A DNA stretch of 64,000 nt from Streptomyces pilosus (GCF_014649835.1 NZ_BMTU01000006.1:62001-126000); one strand, 5' to 3'; positions 42,711 to 53,100 are shown, numbered from the stretch's first letter. The notes: generated by a model from the sequence alone, not told the origin. Numbers and translations are program-made.

Positions 42711-42925
42711 GCGCCTGTGCCTGCGCCTGTGTCCGGGGGGTCCCCCCGCGTCCTTTCGGTCGGGCCCGGTGGCCGGACGGTCGGACCTTCATGGTCCACC
42801 AGTGCCCCGGCCCGGGGACCCGGCACGCCGGTGCGCAGGGGGCCCCGCGCACGCGGCGGGACGCACGCCGGGTGCGGGCGGCGGGGCCGCAGTACGCTGG
42901 CCGCATCCGGCCCACGGGAGTCCCG

Positions 42926-43312
42926 ATGTGGAAGCGCAGGAAGCACGCACGGCGTCCGGAGACCGTCGCACCGGAGCTGTGCGACCTCTGCGCGAGGACG
43001 TTCCCCGAGGCGGAGGCGGTGCGCGGATACGTGGCGGACTCCTCCTCCGCCCACCCCACCGACGAGTGGCACGACGGCCTGCGCCGCGTCACCGCCTGCT
43101 GCGGGGCCCACCTGGACGTGTTGCGCGAAGCGTACGGGCGGCGCCCGTTCGTCGTCGAGGAGCTCTGGGCCGCCAAGATCAGCCGGGTCATGATGGCCGG
43201 CCCGCCGGAGCTGTCCATGGAGCGGCTCGCCTGCCGCACCGGCCTCGACGAGCCCGACATCCGGCGGGCCATCGCCTGGCACAACGAACGGCGGCGTCGG
43301 CTGAACGGGTGA
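42926..43312 (+). CDS. Hypothetical protein with N-terminal Cys pair
   Basis: The 128-residue basic protein begins MWKRRKHARRPETVAPELCD and contains CDLCARTFPEAEA and, later, TACCGAHLD. The cysteines and a nearby His might bind zinc. The last 45 residues are helical (MERLACRTGLDEPDIRRAI). The ATG at 42926 has GGGAG upstream, and TACGCT at 42893-42898 may be its -10 element. The family is not recognised. Confidence 0.72.
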   Translation: MWKRRKHARRPETVAPELCDLCARTFPEAEAVRGYVADSSSAHPTDEWHDGLRRVTACCGAHLDVLREAYGRRPFVVEELWAAKISRVMMAGPPELSMERLACRTGLDEPDIRRAIAWHNERRRRLNG

Positions 43313-43407
43313 TCCGGGCGGCCGGGCGACGTCGCTCCTCCTCTCCCCCGCCGTCCCGCGCGTGGGGCGTGCCGCCGCCGCGGGGCGGGCGCGCCCCCAC
43401 GCGCGGG

Positions 43408-43437
43408 CGCCCCGCCCGGCGGGCGCCGGGCGGGGCG
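43408..43437. terminator. GC-rich hairpin between convergent genes
   Basis: CGCCCCGCCCGGC (43408-43420) and its exact reverse complement (43425-43437) flank a GGGC loop, between the convergent stops at 43312 and 43484. Confidence 0.65.
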
Positions 43438-43483
43438 TGGTGGGACCACGGAGCGACGCGGTCCGCCGGGCGGTCCCGGACCG

Positions 43484-44503
43484 CTAGGCCGCCTGGGGCT
43501 GCAGGAAGCGGGCCAGCAGGTCGTCCAGGGTCACCAGGCCGGTCAGGTCGCCGGAGGCGTCCCGGACGACGGCGAGCGAGGAGCGGCGGCGGCGCAGCAG
43601 GTCGATGGCCTCGGCGACCGTCGCGTCCTCGGTCAGGCCGGGTACCGGGCGGGCCAGCGCGCGGGCGCTGGTGGCGCGGCCCCGGGCGCGGGCGACCACG
43701 GCGTCCCGGGCGTGGACCGAGCCGAGGACGGTGTCGTGCTCGCGGACCAGCAGCCGGGTGCGGTCCCGGGAGGCCGCCACGCGCAGGATCTCGTCGAGGC
43801 CGGCGGCGCCGTCCACCCAGACGATCCCGGCGGCCGGCACCTGCAGCTCCCGTACCGGGGTCTCGGGTTCGGTCAGTGAACGGGTCAGCAGTTCCGAGTC
43901 CGTCTCGCTGATCAGGCCGAGCCGTTCGGACTCCACGACCAGGTGGGTGAGCTGTTCCCGGTTGTGCACCGAGGCCAGCTCGTCGCGCGGGGTGACCCGG
44001 CACAGCCGTACGAGGGCGTTGCTCACCGCGTTCAGCACCCGGATCAGCGGCCGTACGACCTTCACCACGGCCCGGAAGGACGGGGAGAGCAGCATCGCGG
44101 AGCGCTCGGGGTGGGCGATGGCCCAGGACTTGGGGGCCATCTCGCCGACGACCATGTGCAGGAACACCACGACGATCATGGCCACGGCGAAGGCCACCGC
44201 GTAGCTGAGCGCGCTGGGCAGGCCCAGGCTGTGCAGCAGCGGGTCGAGTTCGTGGGAGATCGCGGGCTTGGACACCGAGCCCAGGCCCAGCGTGCACACG
44301 GTGATGCCGAGCTGGGCGCCGGCCAGCATCAGGGACAGCTCGCGCATGCCGGCCAGGGCCGCCTTGGCCCCGCCGCGGCCCTCGGCCGCCGCCTTCTCCA
44401 TGCGGTGCCGCTTGGCGGCGACCAGCGCGAACTCGGCGGCCACGAAGAATCCGCTGCCGATCAGCAGCAGCAGGGTGACGAAGAGCGCCATCGGGAAACT
44501 CAT
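43484..44503 (-). CDS. CNNM/CorC (HlyC) family membrane protein, short form, copy 2
   Basis: The 339-residue protein has a DUF21/CNNM membrane domain of three to four helices (residues 1-170) and a CBS pair (about 195-335). It lacks the C-terminal CorC_HlyC domain found in the longer partner. CNNM proteins move or sense Mg2+ or related ions. It starts at 44503, overlapping the long gene upstream by four bases, so the two are translationally coupled. It is a paralogue of 46007-47032. Confidence 0.88.
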   Translation of the reverse strand: MSFPMALFVTLLLLIGSGFFVAAEFALVAAKRHRMEKAAAEGRGGAKAALAGMRELSLMLAGAQLGITVCTLGLGSVSKPAISHELDPLLHSLGLPSALSYAVAFAVAMIVVVFLHMVVGEMAPKSWAIAHPERSAMLLSPSFRAVVKVVRPLIRVLNAVSNALVRLCRVTPRDELASVHNREQLTHLVVESERLGLISETDSELLTRSLTEPETPVRELQVPAAGIVWVDGAAGLDEILRVAASRDRTRLLVREHDTVLGSVHARDAVVARARGRATSARALARPVPGLTEDATVAEAIDLLRRRRSSLAVVRDASGDLTGLVTLDDLLARFLQPQAA

Positions 44504-45843
44504 GCCTGCTCCTCCGTGTCCACGGCCTCGGCCCGCCGCTCGATCCGCACGCGCTCGGGCACGTGCCGGTCGAGGGTGCGTACGTCGATGACGGCGCTCG
44601 CGCCGTCGGACAGCCCGACGGTGAGCCGGTCCCCGATGGCCGGGAAGCGGCCGAGCCGGTCGACGATCAGGCCGGCGACGGTGTCGTAGTCGTCCTCCTC
44701 GGGCAGCTCGACGCCGGTGGCCTCGGCCACCTCGTCGATCCGGCGCCCGGCGTCCACCAGCCAGCCGTCGCCGCTGGCGACGGCGACCTCGGTGACGGTG
44801 TCGGACTCGTCCGCGATGTCGCCGACGAGTTCCTCGGCGATGTCCTCGTAGGTGACGATGCCGGCGATGCCGCCGTGCTCGTCCAGGACGACGGCGAACT
44901 CGTCGTCGCGCTCGCGCATCTGGGTCACGGCGTCGGGCAGCGGCAGGGTGTCCGGCAGCAGCAGGGGCCGCCGGGCGACCGCACCGGCCGTGGTGGCGGC
45001 GAGGCGGCCGGCGGGCAGCCGCATCAGCTCGGCCACGCCGAGGACACCGCCGATGTCGTCGGGGTGGTCGCCGAGGACGGGGTAGTTGGAGTGGCCGTGG
45101 GCGGCGATCAGGTCGACCGCCTCGGCGGCGGTGGCGTCCCTGCGGACGAAGACGGCGTCCACGCGGGGCACCATCACCTCGTTCAGTGTCCGCTCGGAGA
45201 ACTCCAGCGCGTGGTCGAGCAGGGCGGCGGTGTCCTTCGGCAGGGCCCCCTGCTCGTGGGACTCGCCGATCAGGTGGCCCAGTTCCTCCAGGGTGGCGCC
45301 GTGGTGCAGTTCCTCGACCGGTTCGATGCCGACCCGGCGCAGCAGCTTGTTCGCCGTGCTGTCGAAGACGTGCACGAGGGGGCCGACGACCTTCAGGTAG
45401 GCGAGCGTGGAACCGGCCAGCGCCTTGGCCAGCCGCTCCGGCACGGCGATGGCGAGGTTCTTCGGGGCCAGTTCGCCCAGCACCATCTGCACGACCGTGG
45501 CCAGCACGAAGGCGAGCACGATCGCGATGCCGCTCACGGCGGCGTCGGGGATGCCCGCGCCCGACAGCACCGGCCTGAGCAGCGCGGACACCGAGGGCTC
45601 GGCGATGAAACCGACCACCAGGCCGGTGACGGTGATGCCGAGCTGGGCGCCCGACAGCATGAACGACAGCCGCTCCAGCACCTTCAGGGCGCGGGCGGCT
45701 TTGCGGTCACCGGTCTCGGCCTCGCGGGCCAGGGCGAGGCGGTCGGCGGAGACGTAGGCGAACTCCTGGGCGACGAAGTAGCCGGTGCCCGCGGTCAGGA
45801 CGAAGACGGCCAGGACGCCGAGGAGGGCGTTCGCGGCACTCAT
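44500..45843 (-). CDS. CNNM/CorC (HlyC) family membrane protein, long form, copy 2
   Basis: The 447-residue protein has a CNNM/DUF21 membrane domain (about 1-195), two CBS motifs (about 215-335) and a CorC_HlyC C-terminal domain (about 355-435, containing DYDTVAGLIVDRLGRFP). It is a probable divalent-cation transporter or regulator in the plasma membrane. The ATG at 45843 lies nine bases... downstream of a hairpin that contains the GGGATGG ribosome-binding sequence. It is the first gene of the second two-gene operon. Confidence 0.9.
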   Translation of the reverse strand: MSAANALLGVLAVFVLTAGTGYFVAQEFAYVSADRLALAREAETGDRKAARALKVLERLSFMLSGAQLGITVTGLVVGFIAEPSVSALLRPVLSGAGIPDAAVSGIAIVLAFVLATVVQMVLGELAPKNLAIAVPERLAKALAGSTLAYLKVVGPLVHVFDSTANKLLRRVGIEPVEELHHGATLEELGHLIGESHEQGALPKDTAALLDHALEFSERTLNEVMVPRVDAVFVRRDATAAEAVDLIAAHGHSNYPVLGDHPDDIGGVLGVAELMRLPAGRLAATTAGAVARRPLLLPDTLPLPDAVTQMRERDDEFAVVLDEHGGIAGIVTYEDIAEELVGDIADESDTVTEVAVASGDGWLVDAGRRIDEVAEATGVELPEEDDYDTVAGLIVDRLGRFPAIGDRLTVGLSDGASAVIDVRTLDRHVPERVRIERRAEAVDTEEQA

Positions 45844-45849
45844 CGAACA

Positions 45850-45893
45850 CCATCCCGCCGTGTGCCGTGCTCAGGTGCTGCCTGGCGGGATGG
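45850..45893 (-). promoter_or_regulatory. 5' leader hairpin of CNNM operon copy 2
   Basis: On the minus strand CCATCCCGCC and GGCGGGATGG form a perfect 10-bp stem with a 24-base loop. The 3' arm (45850-45859) contains the purine-rich ribosome binding region and ends six bases before the ATG at 45843, so folding would block translation. Confidence 0.55.
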
Positions 45894-46006
45894 TCGGGGA
45901 CTGTGCCCCGGGGGGTCCGTCGGTCTGGCGGACAAGGACGTGCTCCTTCAGTGGGTGTGCGATGTGCCAACGCTCCCGGCCGGTGCGTTGTTCCCGGCCG
46001 GGCGGG

Positions 46007-47032
46007 TCAGGCGGTGGCCGGGGCCGCCGGTCCGACCAGTTCGGACAGGACGTCCTCCATGGTCACGAACCCGATGACGGTGCCACTCTCCCCGACGACG
46101 GCGGCCAGGTGGCTGCCCTCGCCGCGCAGGGCGGTGAGCGTGTCGTCGAGCGGGGTGTCGATGCGGACCCGGGTGACCTTGTGCAGCGCGGTGCGCGGGA
46201 ACGGCCGGTCCCGCTCGGTGACCCCGAGGGTGTCCTTGACGTGCAGGTAGCCGAGGAGGGCGCCGTCGGGGCCGGTGACCGGGAACCTGGACAGGCCCGC
46301 CTCGGCCGCCAGCCGTTCCAGCCGGGCCGGGGTGACCGTGTGGTCGGTGGTGCGCATCCGCTGCACGGGGACCAGGATCTCGCCGACCGGGCGGGTGCCC
46401 AGCTCCAGGGCGTCGCGCAGCCGCTGTCCGTCGGCGGGGCCGAGCAGGCCGGCCTCGCTGGAGTCGAGGACCATGCGGGCGAGCTGGTCGTCGGTGAACA
46501 CCGACTCGACCTCGTCCTTCGGTTCGACGCGCAGCAGCCGCAGCAGGACGTTGGCGAAGGCGTTGATGCCGAAGACGAACGGCCGCACCGCCCGGGTGAG
46601 CGCCACCAGCGGCGGGCCCAGCAGCAGGGCGCTGGGCACGGGCGCGGCGAGGGCGATGTTCTTGGGCACCATCTCGCCGATCAGCATGTGCAGGTAGGTG
46701 GCGAGCGCGAGGGCGATGACGAACGCGATCGGGTGCACCAGGGCGTCCGGGATGCTCACCGCCGCGAAGCCGGGCTCCAGCAGGTGCGCGATGGCGGGTT
46801 CGGCGACCGCGCCGAGCACCAGGGAGGAGGCGGTGATGCCGAGCTGCGCGGTGGCCATCATCGCGGACAGGTGCTCGAGCGCCCAGAGGGTCATCCGGGC
46901 GCGCTTCTCGCCCGCCTGGGCGCGCGGTTCGATCTGGCTGCGGCGCACGGAGATCAGGGCGAACTCGGCGCCCACGAAGAACGCGTTGGTCAGCAGGGTC
47001 AGGGCGCCGATGGTGAGCTGCAGGGCGGTCAT
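46007..47032 (-). CDS. CNNM/CorC (HlyC) family membrane protein, short form, copy 1
   Basis: The 341-residue protein has the same layout as 43484-44503: membrane domain to about 170, CBS pair about 200-335, no CorC_HlyC domain. It overlaps the upstream long gene by four bases (47029-47032). The 163-base gap to the next operon contains the leader hairpin of copy 2. Confidence 0.88.
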   Translation of the reverse strand: MTALQLTIGALTLLTNAFFVGAEFALISVRRSQIEPRAQAGEKRARMTLWALEHLSAMMATAQLGITASSLVLGAVAEPAIAHLLEPGFAAVSIPDALVHPIAFVIALALATYLHMLIGEMVPKNIALAAPVPSALLLGPPLVALTRAVRPFVFGINAFANVLLRLLRVEPKDEVESVFTDDQLARMVLDSSEAGLLGPADGQRLRDALELGTRPVGEILVPVQRMRTTDHTVTPARLERLAAEAGLSRFPVTGPDGALLGYLHVKDTLGVTERDRPFPRTALHKVTRVRIDTPLDDTLTALRGEGSHLAAVVGESGTVIGFVTMEDVLSELVGPAAPATA

Positions 47033-48366
47033 CGGGCGCCCTCCAGGGCCTGGGCGAGCGGGGCCGGGGCCGGCTCGGTGACGCGTACGCGGTCGGCGCG
47101 GTGGTGCTCGACCTCCAGCACCTCCAGCCGCCAGCCGTCGAGTTCCACCACGTCACCCTTGACGGGGATGCGGGACAGGTGGGTGGCGATCAGTCCGGCG
47201 ACGGTCTCGTACGGGCCGTCAGGCGCGGTGAGCCCGATCCCGGCGAGCCGGTCGAGGCGGACGCTGCCGTCGGCCTCCCACACGGAGCGCCCGTCCCCGG
47301 TGTGCGGGGCGGGGGCCAGGTCGGGCGTCTCGACGGGGTCGTGCTCGTCGCGGACCTCGCCGACGACCTCCTCGACGATGTCCTCCACGGTGGCCACGCC
47401 CGCCGTGCCGCCGTACTCGTCGATGACGACGGCCATGGTGCGGTGCGCGCGCATCCGTTCCAGCAGGCGGTCGGCGGGGAGGCTGTCGGGGACCAGCAGG
47501 GGCGGGGCGGTCAGCTCGGTGACCCGCGTCCCGGCCCGCCGCTCGGGTTCCAGGGCGAGGACGTCGCGGATGTGGACGGTGCCGACCACCTCGTCGAGGC
47601 TGTCGCGGTAGACGGGGAAGCGGGACAGTCCGGTGGCGTGGCTGAGGGCGGCGGCGTCGGCGGCCGTGGCGTGCACTTCGAGGGCCCTGACGTCGACCCG
47701 GGGGGTCATCACGTTCTCGGCCGTCAGCTCGCTCAGGTGCAGGGTGCGCACGAACAGCTCGGCGGAGTCCGCCTCCAGGGCGCCCTCGGCGGCCGAGCGC
47801 CGGGCGAGCGCGCCCAGTTCCTCGGCGGTGCGCGCGGAGGCCAGTTCCTCGGCGGGCTCCAGGCCGACGCGGCGCACGAAGCGGTTGGCGGTGCTGTTGA
47901 GGTGCCCGATGAACGGGCCGAAGGCGGCGGTGAACGCCCGCTGGGGTCCGGCGACGACCTTGGCGACCGCGGCCGGCCGGGAGATCGCCCAGTTCTTCGG
48001 GACCAGCTCGCCGACCACCATCAGCACCACGGTGGACAGCGCCACACCCAGCAGGGTCGCCACGGTCGGGGCGGCGCCGCCCAGGCCGAGGGAGCGCAGG
48101 GGGCCGCGCAGCAGGGCGGCGAGGGAGGGTTCGGCGAGCATGCCGATCACCAGTGAGGTGACCGTGATGCCGAGCTGGGCGCCGGACAGCTGGAGGGTCA
48201 GGCGCCGCACCGCGCGCAGTGCGCCCTCGGCCCCGCGCTCGCCGGCTTCGGCGGCACGCTCCAGCTCACCGCGCTCGACGGTGGTGAGGGAGAACTCGGC
48301 GGCGACGAAGACCGCGCAGGCCAGGGTCAGCAGCAGAGCGAGCAGGAGCAGCAGGACTTCGGTCAC
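47029..48366 (-). CDS. CNNM/CorC (HlyC) family membrane protein, long form, copy 1
   Basis: The 445-residue protein has a CNNM membrane domain, CBS pair and C-terminal CorC_HlyC domain (PYETVAGLIATHLSRIP near 395). It is a paralogue of 44500-45843 and heads the first operon. The GTG at 48366 is preceded by GGGGGTGG. That sequence and the first base of the start codon lie in a hairpin stem with an upstream CCGTGCCACC partner sequence, see the leader element. Confidence 0.9.
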   Translation of the reverse strand: MTEVLLLLLALLLTLACAVFVAAEFSLTTVERGELERAAEAGERGAEGALRAVRRLTLQLSGAQLGITVTSLVIGMLAEPSLAALLRGPLRSLGLGGAAPTVATLLGVALSTVVLMVVGELVPKNWAISRPAAVAKVVAGPQRAFTAAFGPFIGHLNSTANRFVRRVGLEPAEELASARTAEELGALARRSAAEGALEADSAELFVRTLHLSELTAENVMTPRVDVRALEVHATAADAAALSHATGLSRFPVYRDSLDEVVGTVHIRDVLALEPERRAGTRVTELTAPPLLVPDSLPADRLLERMRAHRTMAVVIDEYGGTAGVATVEDIVEEVVGEVRDEHDPVETPDLAPAPHTGDGRSVWEADGSVRLDRLAGIGLTAPDGPYETVAGLIATHLSRIPVKGDVVELDGWRLEVLEVEHHRADRVRVTEPAPAPLAQALEGAR

Positions 48367-48423
48367 CGTGCCACCCCCGCTCCCCTGCTGGCCTTACGGC
48401 GCGGACGGGCGGTGGTGGCACGG
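48366..48423 (-). promoter_or_regulatory. 5' leader hairpin of CNNM operon copy 1
   Basis: On the minus strand CCGTGCCACC (48414-48423) pairs perfectly with GGTGGCACGG (48366-48375). The 3' arm covers the ribosome binding site and the G of the GTG start. This matches the arrangement at copy 2, although the stem sequences differ. Confidence 0.55.
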
Positions 48424-48628
48424 CGGCTACTGGGAGGATCACCCATCGGGAGACCGTCGCTCCTTCTCGGACGCGTGGGAGGAATGGTGTGGAAGCAGGA
48501 TGGCCTGTTTCTACGCCAACTGTAAAGGAGCCGCAAAGTCACCGGTCCGGGCACCACGCCCGCGGGGCACCGCCGCGCGCCGCGCGCGGAGGGGGCGCGC
48601 ACCCGTCCGGGCGGGTCCGGTGGCCGCC

Positions 48629-49624
48629 TTAGGTGATCTCCAGCACGTCCCGCACGGGGCGGCGGGGGGTGGCCGGGCCGCGGGGGCCGTAGCCGAGGCG
48701 CAGCACCATGTGCACCTGTCCGGTGCCGGACGCCGGGTCCCGGGCCAGCAGGCGCAGCTCCCGGTCCTCCAGGGCGTGCGAGGTGAGGGACGTCGCCAGG
48801 TCGGCCAGGGTGGCCTCCAGCAGGACGCGTTCCAGTGCCTGACCGGCCCGCAGCCAGTCGGCGGGACCCTCACCGCGGGTGCTGAGCAGTGCCAGGTGCG
48901 GGACGTCCTCGAACGCGGTGGTGCCGCGGTCGGCGACGGCGCGGCGGCCCGCGAAGTCACGGACGGGAGCCCGGCCGTCCTGCTTGCGCGGCCCGAAGGC
49001 GTACTCGGGGACGCCGTCGACGGCGGTGTCCGCCTCCGCGCCCAGCCGGGTCCAGCGGACCACGTCCTCCTCGGCGCCGGGGTCCGCGAGGTCCCGGCTC
49101 TCCGCGTCGCGGACCAGGTCGAGCACCGTCTCGGCGTGCCAGGCGCCGGGGAAGACCAGCTCGGCCCCCTCCTGGGCGGCGGCGTTCTCCAGGGTCGTCC
49201 GCACCTCGCCGGGGAGGTCCCGCTCGGCGAAGGGATGACGGCTGGTGCGCCGCCGGCTGATCGCCGGGTGCAGCCGGCTCAGCTCCGTGTCGGCGGGGCG
49301 GTGCGGGAGCGGGGCCGACAGGCGGACGGCGGCGAGCAGCAGGGGGTCGCCCGGGTCGGGCAGGAGGCCGGTGTCCGCGACCAGGTCCGCGTGGGCGGCG
49401 GCGACCCGCAGGTTGAACAGGGCCGCCCCGCAGCCGATGTGCAGGGACCGGTCGCCGGGGTCGGAGTGGGGCATGGCCCGTTCCGGGTCGGCGCGCAGCA
49501 GCAGGAGGTGCTCCGCCCCGCGGTAGTGGAAGCGCCACGGCTGGGCGTTGTGCATGGACGGTGCCGCGGTCGCCGCGGCGACCAGTGCGGTGACCGTCCT
49601 CTCGTCGAGCGGTCGCGATGCCAT
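48629..49624 (-). CDS. Acg-family FMN-binding nitroreductase-like protein
   Basis: The 331-residue protein belongs to the Acg group of nitroreductase-fold proteins known from mycobacterial dormancy regulons. It begins with the FMN phosphate-binding segment (AAPSMHNAQPWRF) and continues RRRTSRHPFAERDLP near 125, then a second half-domain ending LRLGYGPRGPATPRRPV. Acg proteins bind FMN but usually lack reductase activity because of a lid. In Streptomyces they occur near universal stress genes, as here. The 262-base gap to the CNNM gene holds that gene's leader. Confidence 0.85.
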   Translation of the reverse strand: MASRPLDERTVTALVAAATAAPSMHNAQPWRFHYRGAEHLLLLRADPERAMPHSDPGDRSLHIGCGAALFNLRVAAAHADLVADTGLLPDPGDPLLLAAVRLSAPLPHRPADTELSRLHPAISRRRTSRHPFAERDLPGEVRTTLENAAAQEGAELVFPGAWHAETVLDLVRDAESRDLADPGAEEDVVRWTRLGAEADTAVDGVPEYAFGPRKQDGRAPVRDFAGRRAVADRGTTAFEDVPHLALLSTRGEGPADWLRAGQALERVLLEATLADLATSLTSHALEDRELRLLARDPASGTGQVHMVLRLGYGPRGPATPRRPVRDVLEIT

Positions 49625-49729
49625 GCCGTCCTCCTCACCTCACGGTGCCGGCGCCGGTACACCGGCGGGTTCCCCTTCGTACCTCCCGGAACCGGGTGGC
49701 CCCGGCCGGCGTGCGGCCCGGGGTGGCGG

Positions 49730-50035
49730 TCAGTCCTCCACCCTCGCCGGCTCCACGCCGCCCTGGGGGCGTCCGCCGGCGAGCTCGCGGCCGGTGACCG
49801 GTTCGGGCTCGATCCGGACGAGGACCTCGTGCCGTGCCGGTACCCGGGAGACCGGGCCGCTCCGCAGCGGCCGGTCGCGCGCGGCGGCGTCGGTGACCAC
49901 GGCGGCGGGGCCGGTGACGGCCACGCTCCGGGCCGCCCGGCGGGCCACGTCGACGTCGCCGGTCCTGAAGGCGGCCACCGCGCGGTCGATCGCGCGGGCC
50001 GGTGCGGAGCGCCGTGCCTCCGAGTTCGCGGACAC
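49730..50035 (-). CDS. Small hypothetical protein
   Basis: The 101-residue protein begins with GTG and a weak AGGA. It is rich in Ala, Arg and Val, with a helical first half (RAIDRAVAAFRTGDVDVARR) and HEVLVRIEPEPVTGREL near the end. Nearly every codon ends in G or C, which supports it as coding. No family is recognised. It lies between the Acg gene and the large fusion gene on the same strand. Confidence 0.55.
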   Translation of the reverse strand: MSANSEARRSAPARAIDRAVAAFRTGDVDVARRAARSVAVTGPAAVVTDAAARDRPLRSGPVSRVPARHEVLVRIEPEPVTGRELAGGRPQGGVEPARVED

Positions 50036-50186
50036 CGTCCTGGGGGTGCATCGGCCCGTCCGTCCGTTCGTCTCCGGTGCAGCGGTGCTGCGTACCGCGA
50101 CCCTGCCACGGGCGGGCCCGGGAGGTGAGGGCCCGTCGGTCCCCTTCCCGGCGGCGAAGGGCCCGGCATCGGGTCCGCGGGGCGGC

Positions 50187-53100
50187 TCAGGGGCCGGCGA
50201 AGGGCTGTTCGGTCCAGATGACCTTGCCGGTGGAGGTGTGCCGGGTGCCCCAGCGGTGGGCGAGCTGGGCGACGATCATCAGTCCGCGTCCGCCCTCGTC
50301 GGTGGTGCGGGCGTGGCGCGGGCGCGGTGAGGTGCCGCTGCCGTCGGAGACCTCGCAGACGAGACTGCGGTCCCGGACGAGGCGCAGGCCGACCGGTCCG
50401 GAGGCGTGCCGGATGGCGTTGGTGACCAGTTCGCTGACGATGAGCTCCGTGGTGAAGGCCAGGTCGTCCAGGCCCCACTCGGACAGCTGCCGGACGGCGG
50501 CGGCGCGGGCGTCTCCGACGGCGGCCGGGTCGCTGGGCAGATCCCAGGAGACGACCCGGTCCGGCGGGAGGACCCGGGTCCGGGCCAGGAGCAGGGCGGC
50601 GTCGTCCGCCGGCGGTCCGGTCAGCAGCGTGCCGACGGCGCCCCGGCCGAGTTCGTCGAGGGTCCTCCCGGGCACGGCGAGCGCGCGGCCCAGCCGGGAG
50701 ATCCCGACGTCGATGTCCCGGTCGGCGGTCTCCACGAGGCCGTCGGTGTAGAACGCCAGGAGGCTGCCCTCGGCCAGCTCCCGTTCGGCGGATTCGAACG
50801 GCAGGTAGCCGAGGCCCAGGGGCGGTCCCGCGGGCAGGTCCAGGATCTCGGCGTCGCCGTCCGGGGTCACCAGGACGGGCGGGAGGTGGCCGGCGCGGGC
50901 CAGCGCGCACCGCCTGCCGACGGGGTCGTACACGGCGTACAGGCAGGTCGCTCCCATGAAGCCGGCGCCCGCGGCGTCCGTCTGCCCGCTGTCCTCGTGC
51001 GCGCCCATGAGTCCGATGACCAGGTCGTCGAGGTGGGCGAGGAGTTCGTCCGGGGGGAAGTCCAGATTGGCGAGCGTGCGCACCGCGGCGCGCAGGCGGC
51101 CCATGGTCGCCGCGGCGTTCATGCCGTGCCCGACGACGTCCCCGACGACGAGGGCGACCCGGGCCCCGGACAGCGGGATGACGTCGAACCAGTCACCGCC
51201 CACGCCGCTGGGCACGCCCGCCGGCTGGTACCAGGAGGCCACGTCGAGCGCCGAACCGCCGGTCAGCGCCTGGGGCAGCAGGAACTGCTGCATGGCACGG
51301 GAGGCGGTGCGCTCGCGGGTGAAGCGGCGGGCGTTGTCGACGCTCACCGCCGCGCGGGAGACGATCTCCTCGGCGAGGCGCACGTCGTCGTCCTCGAAGG
51401 GGGAGACGTGCCGTGACCGGGCGAAGGTCGCCACGCCCAGGGTGACGCCGCGCGCCCGCACCGGGACCACCATCAGGGAGCGGAAGCCGTACTCGAGGAT
51501 CGACGCGCCCAGGGAGGGGTCCTCGGTCACCCAGGGGCTGGAGGTGCGGTCCAGCGTGCGCTCCACGAGGGTGCTGCTGCGCTGCAGGCAGTGCGTCACG
51601 GGCGAGGAGGGGGCGCGCCGGACCGCCTCCCCCACGGCGAGGGAGCCCTCCGGGCAGCCCTCGCGCAGGGACGCCTGCCCCGCGCGCCGGATGACGGGTG
51701 CCATGCCGACCGGCCCGGGGGCCGGTTCCTCGCCCCGCATGACGGAGTCGAGCAGGTCGACGGCGACGAAGTCGGCGAGCAGCGGCACGGTCGCGTCGGC
51801 CAGTTCCTGCGCGGTCCGCGGGATGTCCAGCGTGCTGCCGATCCTGGAGCCCGCGTCGTTGAGCAGGGCCAGGCGTTCCTGGGCACGCCGGCGTTCGGTG
51901 ACGTCGATGAGCATGTACAGGATGCCCACGGTGCGGTCGCGGCGGTCCTTGAGGTCGAAGAAGGACGCGGAGATGGCGCGGGAACGCTCGGGGGTGCCGA
52001 CGGTGGTGAGGAACTCGTGGTCCATGACGGGACGTCCCGTGTTCAGCACCGAGCGCATCTGCTCCTCGAAGAGCGCGGCCTCCGCCTCGGGCAGGACGTC
52101 ACCCGCCCGCCGCCCCAGGCGGTCCCTCAGCGGCACCAGGCGTTCCAGGGGGTCGTTGACCCAGACGTAGCGCAGGTCGGTGTCGAGGACCGCCAGGCCG
52201 ACCGGCGCGTGCGCGAGGAAGGAGGTGAGCATGAGCTGGCTCATGCCTCCCCCGGGCATCCGCCAGAAGGCCCGTTTCGGCGGGCGGCCGGCGAAGCGCC
52301 CGAACACGAGGGCGGCGGCGGTGGCGACCAGGACGCCGGGGACCATCTCGTAGAGGTTCGACTCCAGCGGTCCGAGCAGGGGATTGATCCGGTCCCACAG
52401 GAGCACGGTACCGGCGCCGGCCACGATGCCGGCCATGGCTCCCGCCCAGGTCATGCGGGGCCAGTACAGCGACAGCAGGACGACCGGGCCGAAGGCGGCG
52501 CCGAACCCCGCCCAGGCGTGGGCGACGATGCTCAGCAGTCCGCCGCCCCTGAGCGCGACGGCGAAGGCCACGAGGATCACCAGGACCACCGTGGCGCGCC
52601 CCACCCACACCAGGGCCCGGTCGGTGGCGCGCCGGTTGAGGAACGCCCGGTAGAAGTCCTCCGTCAGCGCGACGGACGAGACGAGGAGCTGGCTGTCGGC
52701 GGTCGAGATGACGGCGGCGAGCACGGCGATCAGCATCACGCCGGCGACCCACGGGTTGAGCAGGGCCTGGGACAGGGCGATGTAGACCGTGTCGGGCGCG
52801 GCCAGCGAGGGGGCGAGCTCCCCGATGCCCGCGAGGCCGACGAGTGTGGCACCGGCCAGTACGACCACGACCCACGCCGTGCCGACGCGGCGGGCGGCGG
52901 GGACGTCCCGGGCGCTGCGGATGCTCATGAAGCGGGCCAGGATGTGGGGCTGCCCGAAGTAGCCGAGGCCCCAGGCGAGCAGCGAGACGATCGCCACCGC
53001 GCCGAGCGTCCCGTCGGCCGACCACAGACCGCCTCCGTAGTCGACCCGGGCGGCGGGGTCGCGCAGTGCCGGCTCGCGGGCGTCGAGGGCGTTGCCGAGG

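Noticed and set aside
45844..46006. M-box (ykoK) Mg2+ riboswitch before the CNNM operon
   Set aside because: The conserved M-box sequence elements could not be found by eye; only a simple hairpin is supported.
52242..52244. ATG as a separate start for the PAS-GAF-PP2C half of the fusion
   Set aside because: The GGGGGAGG is only one base from the ATG, there is no stop in the symporter part, and the frame is continuous.
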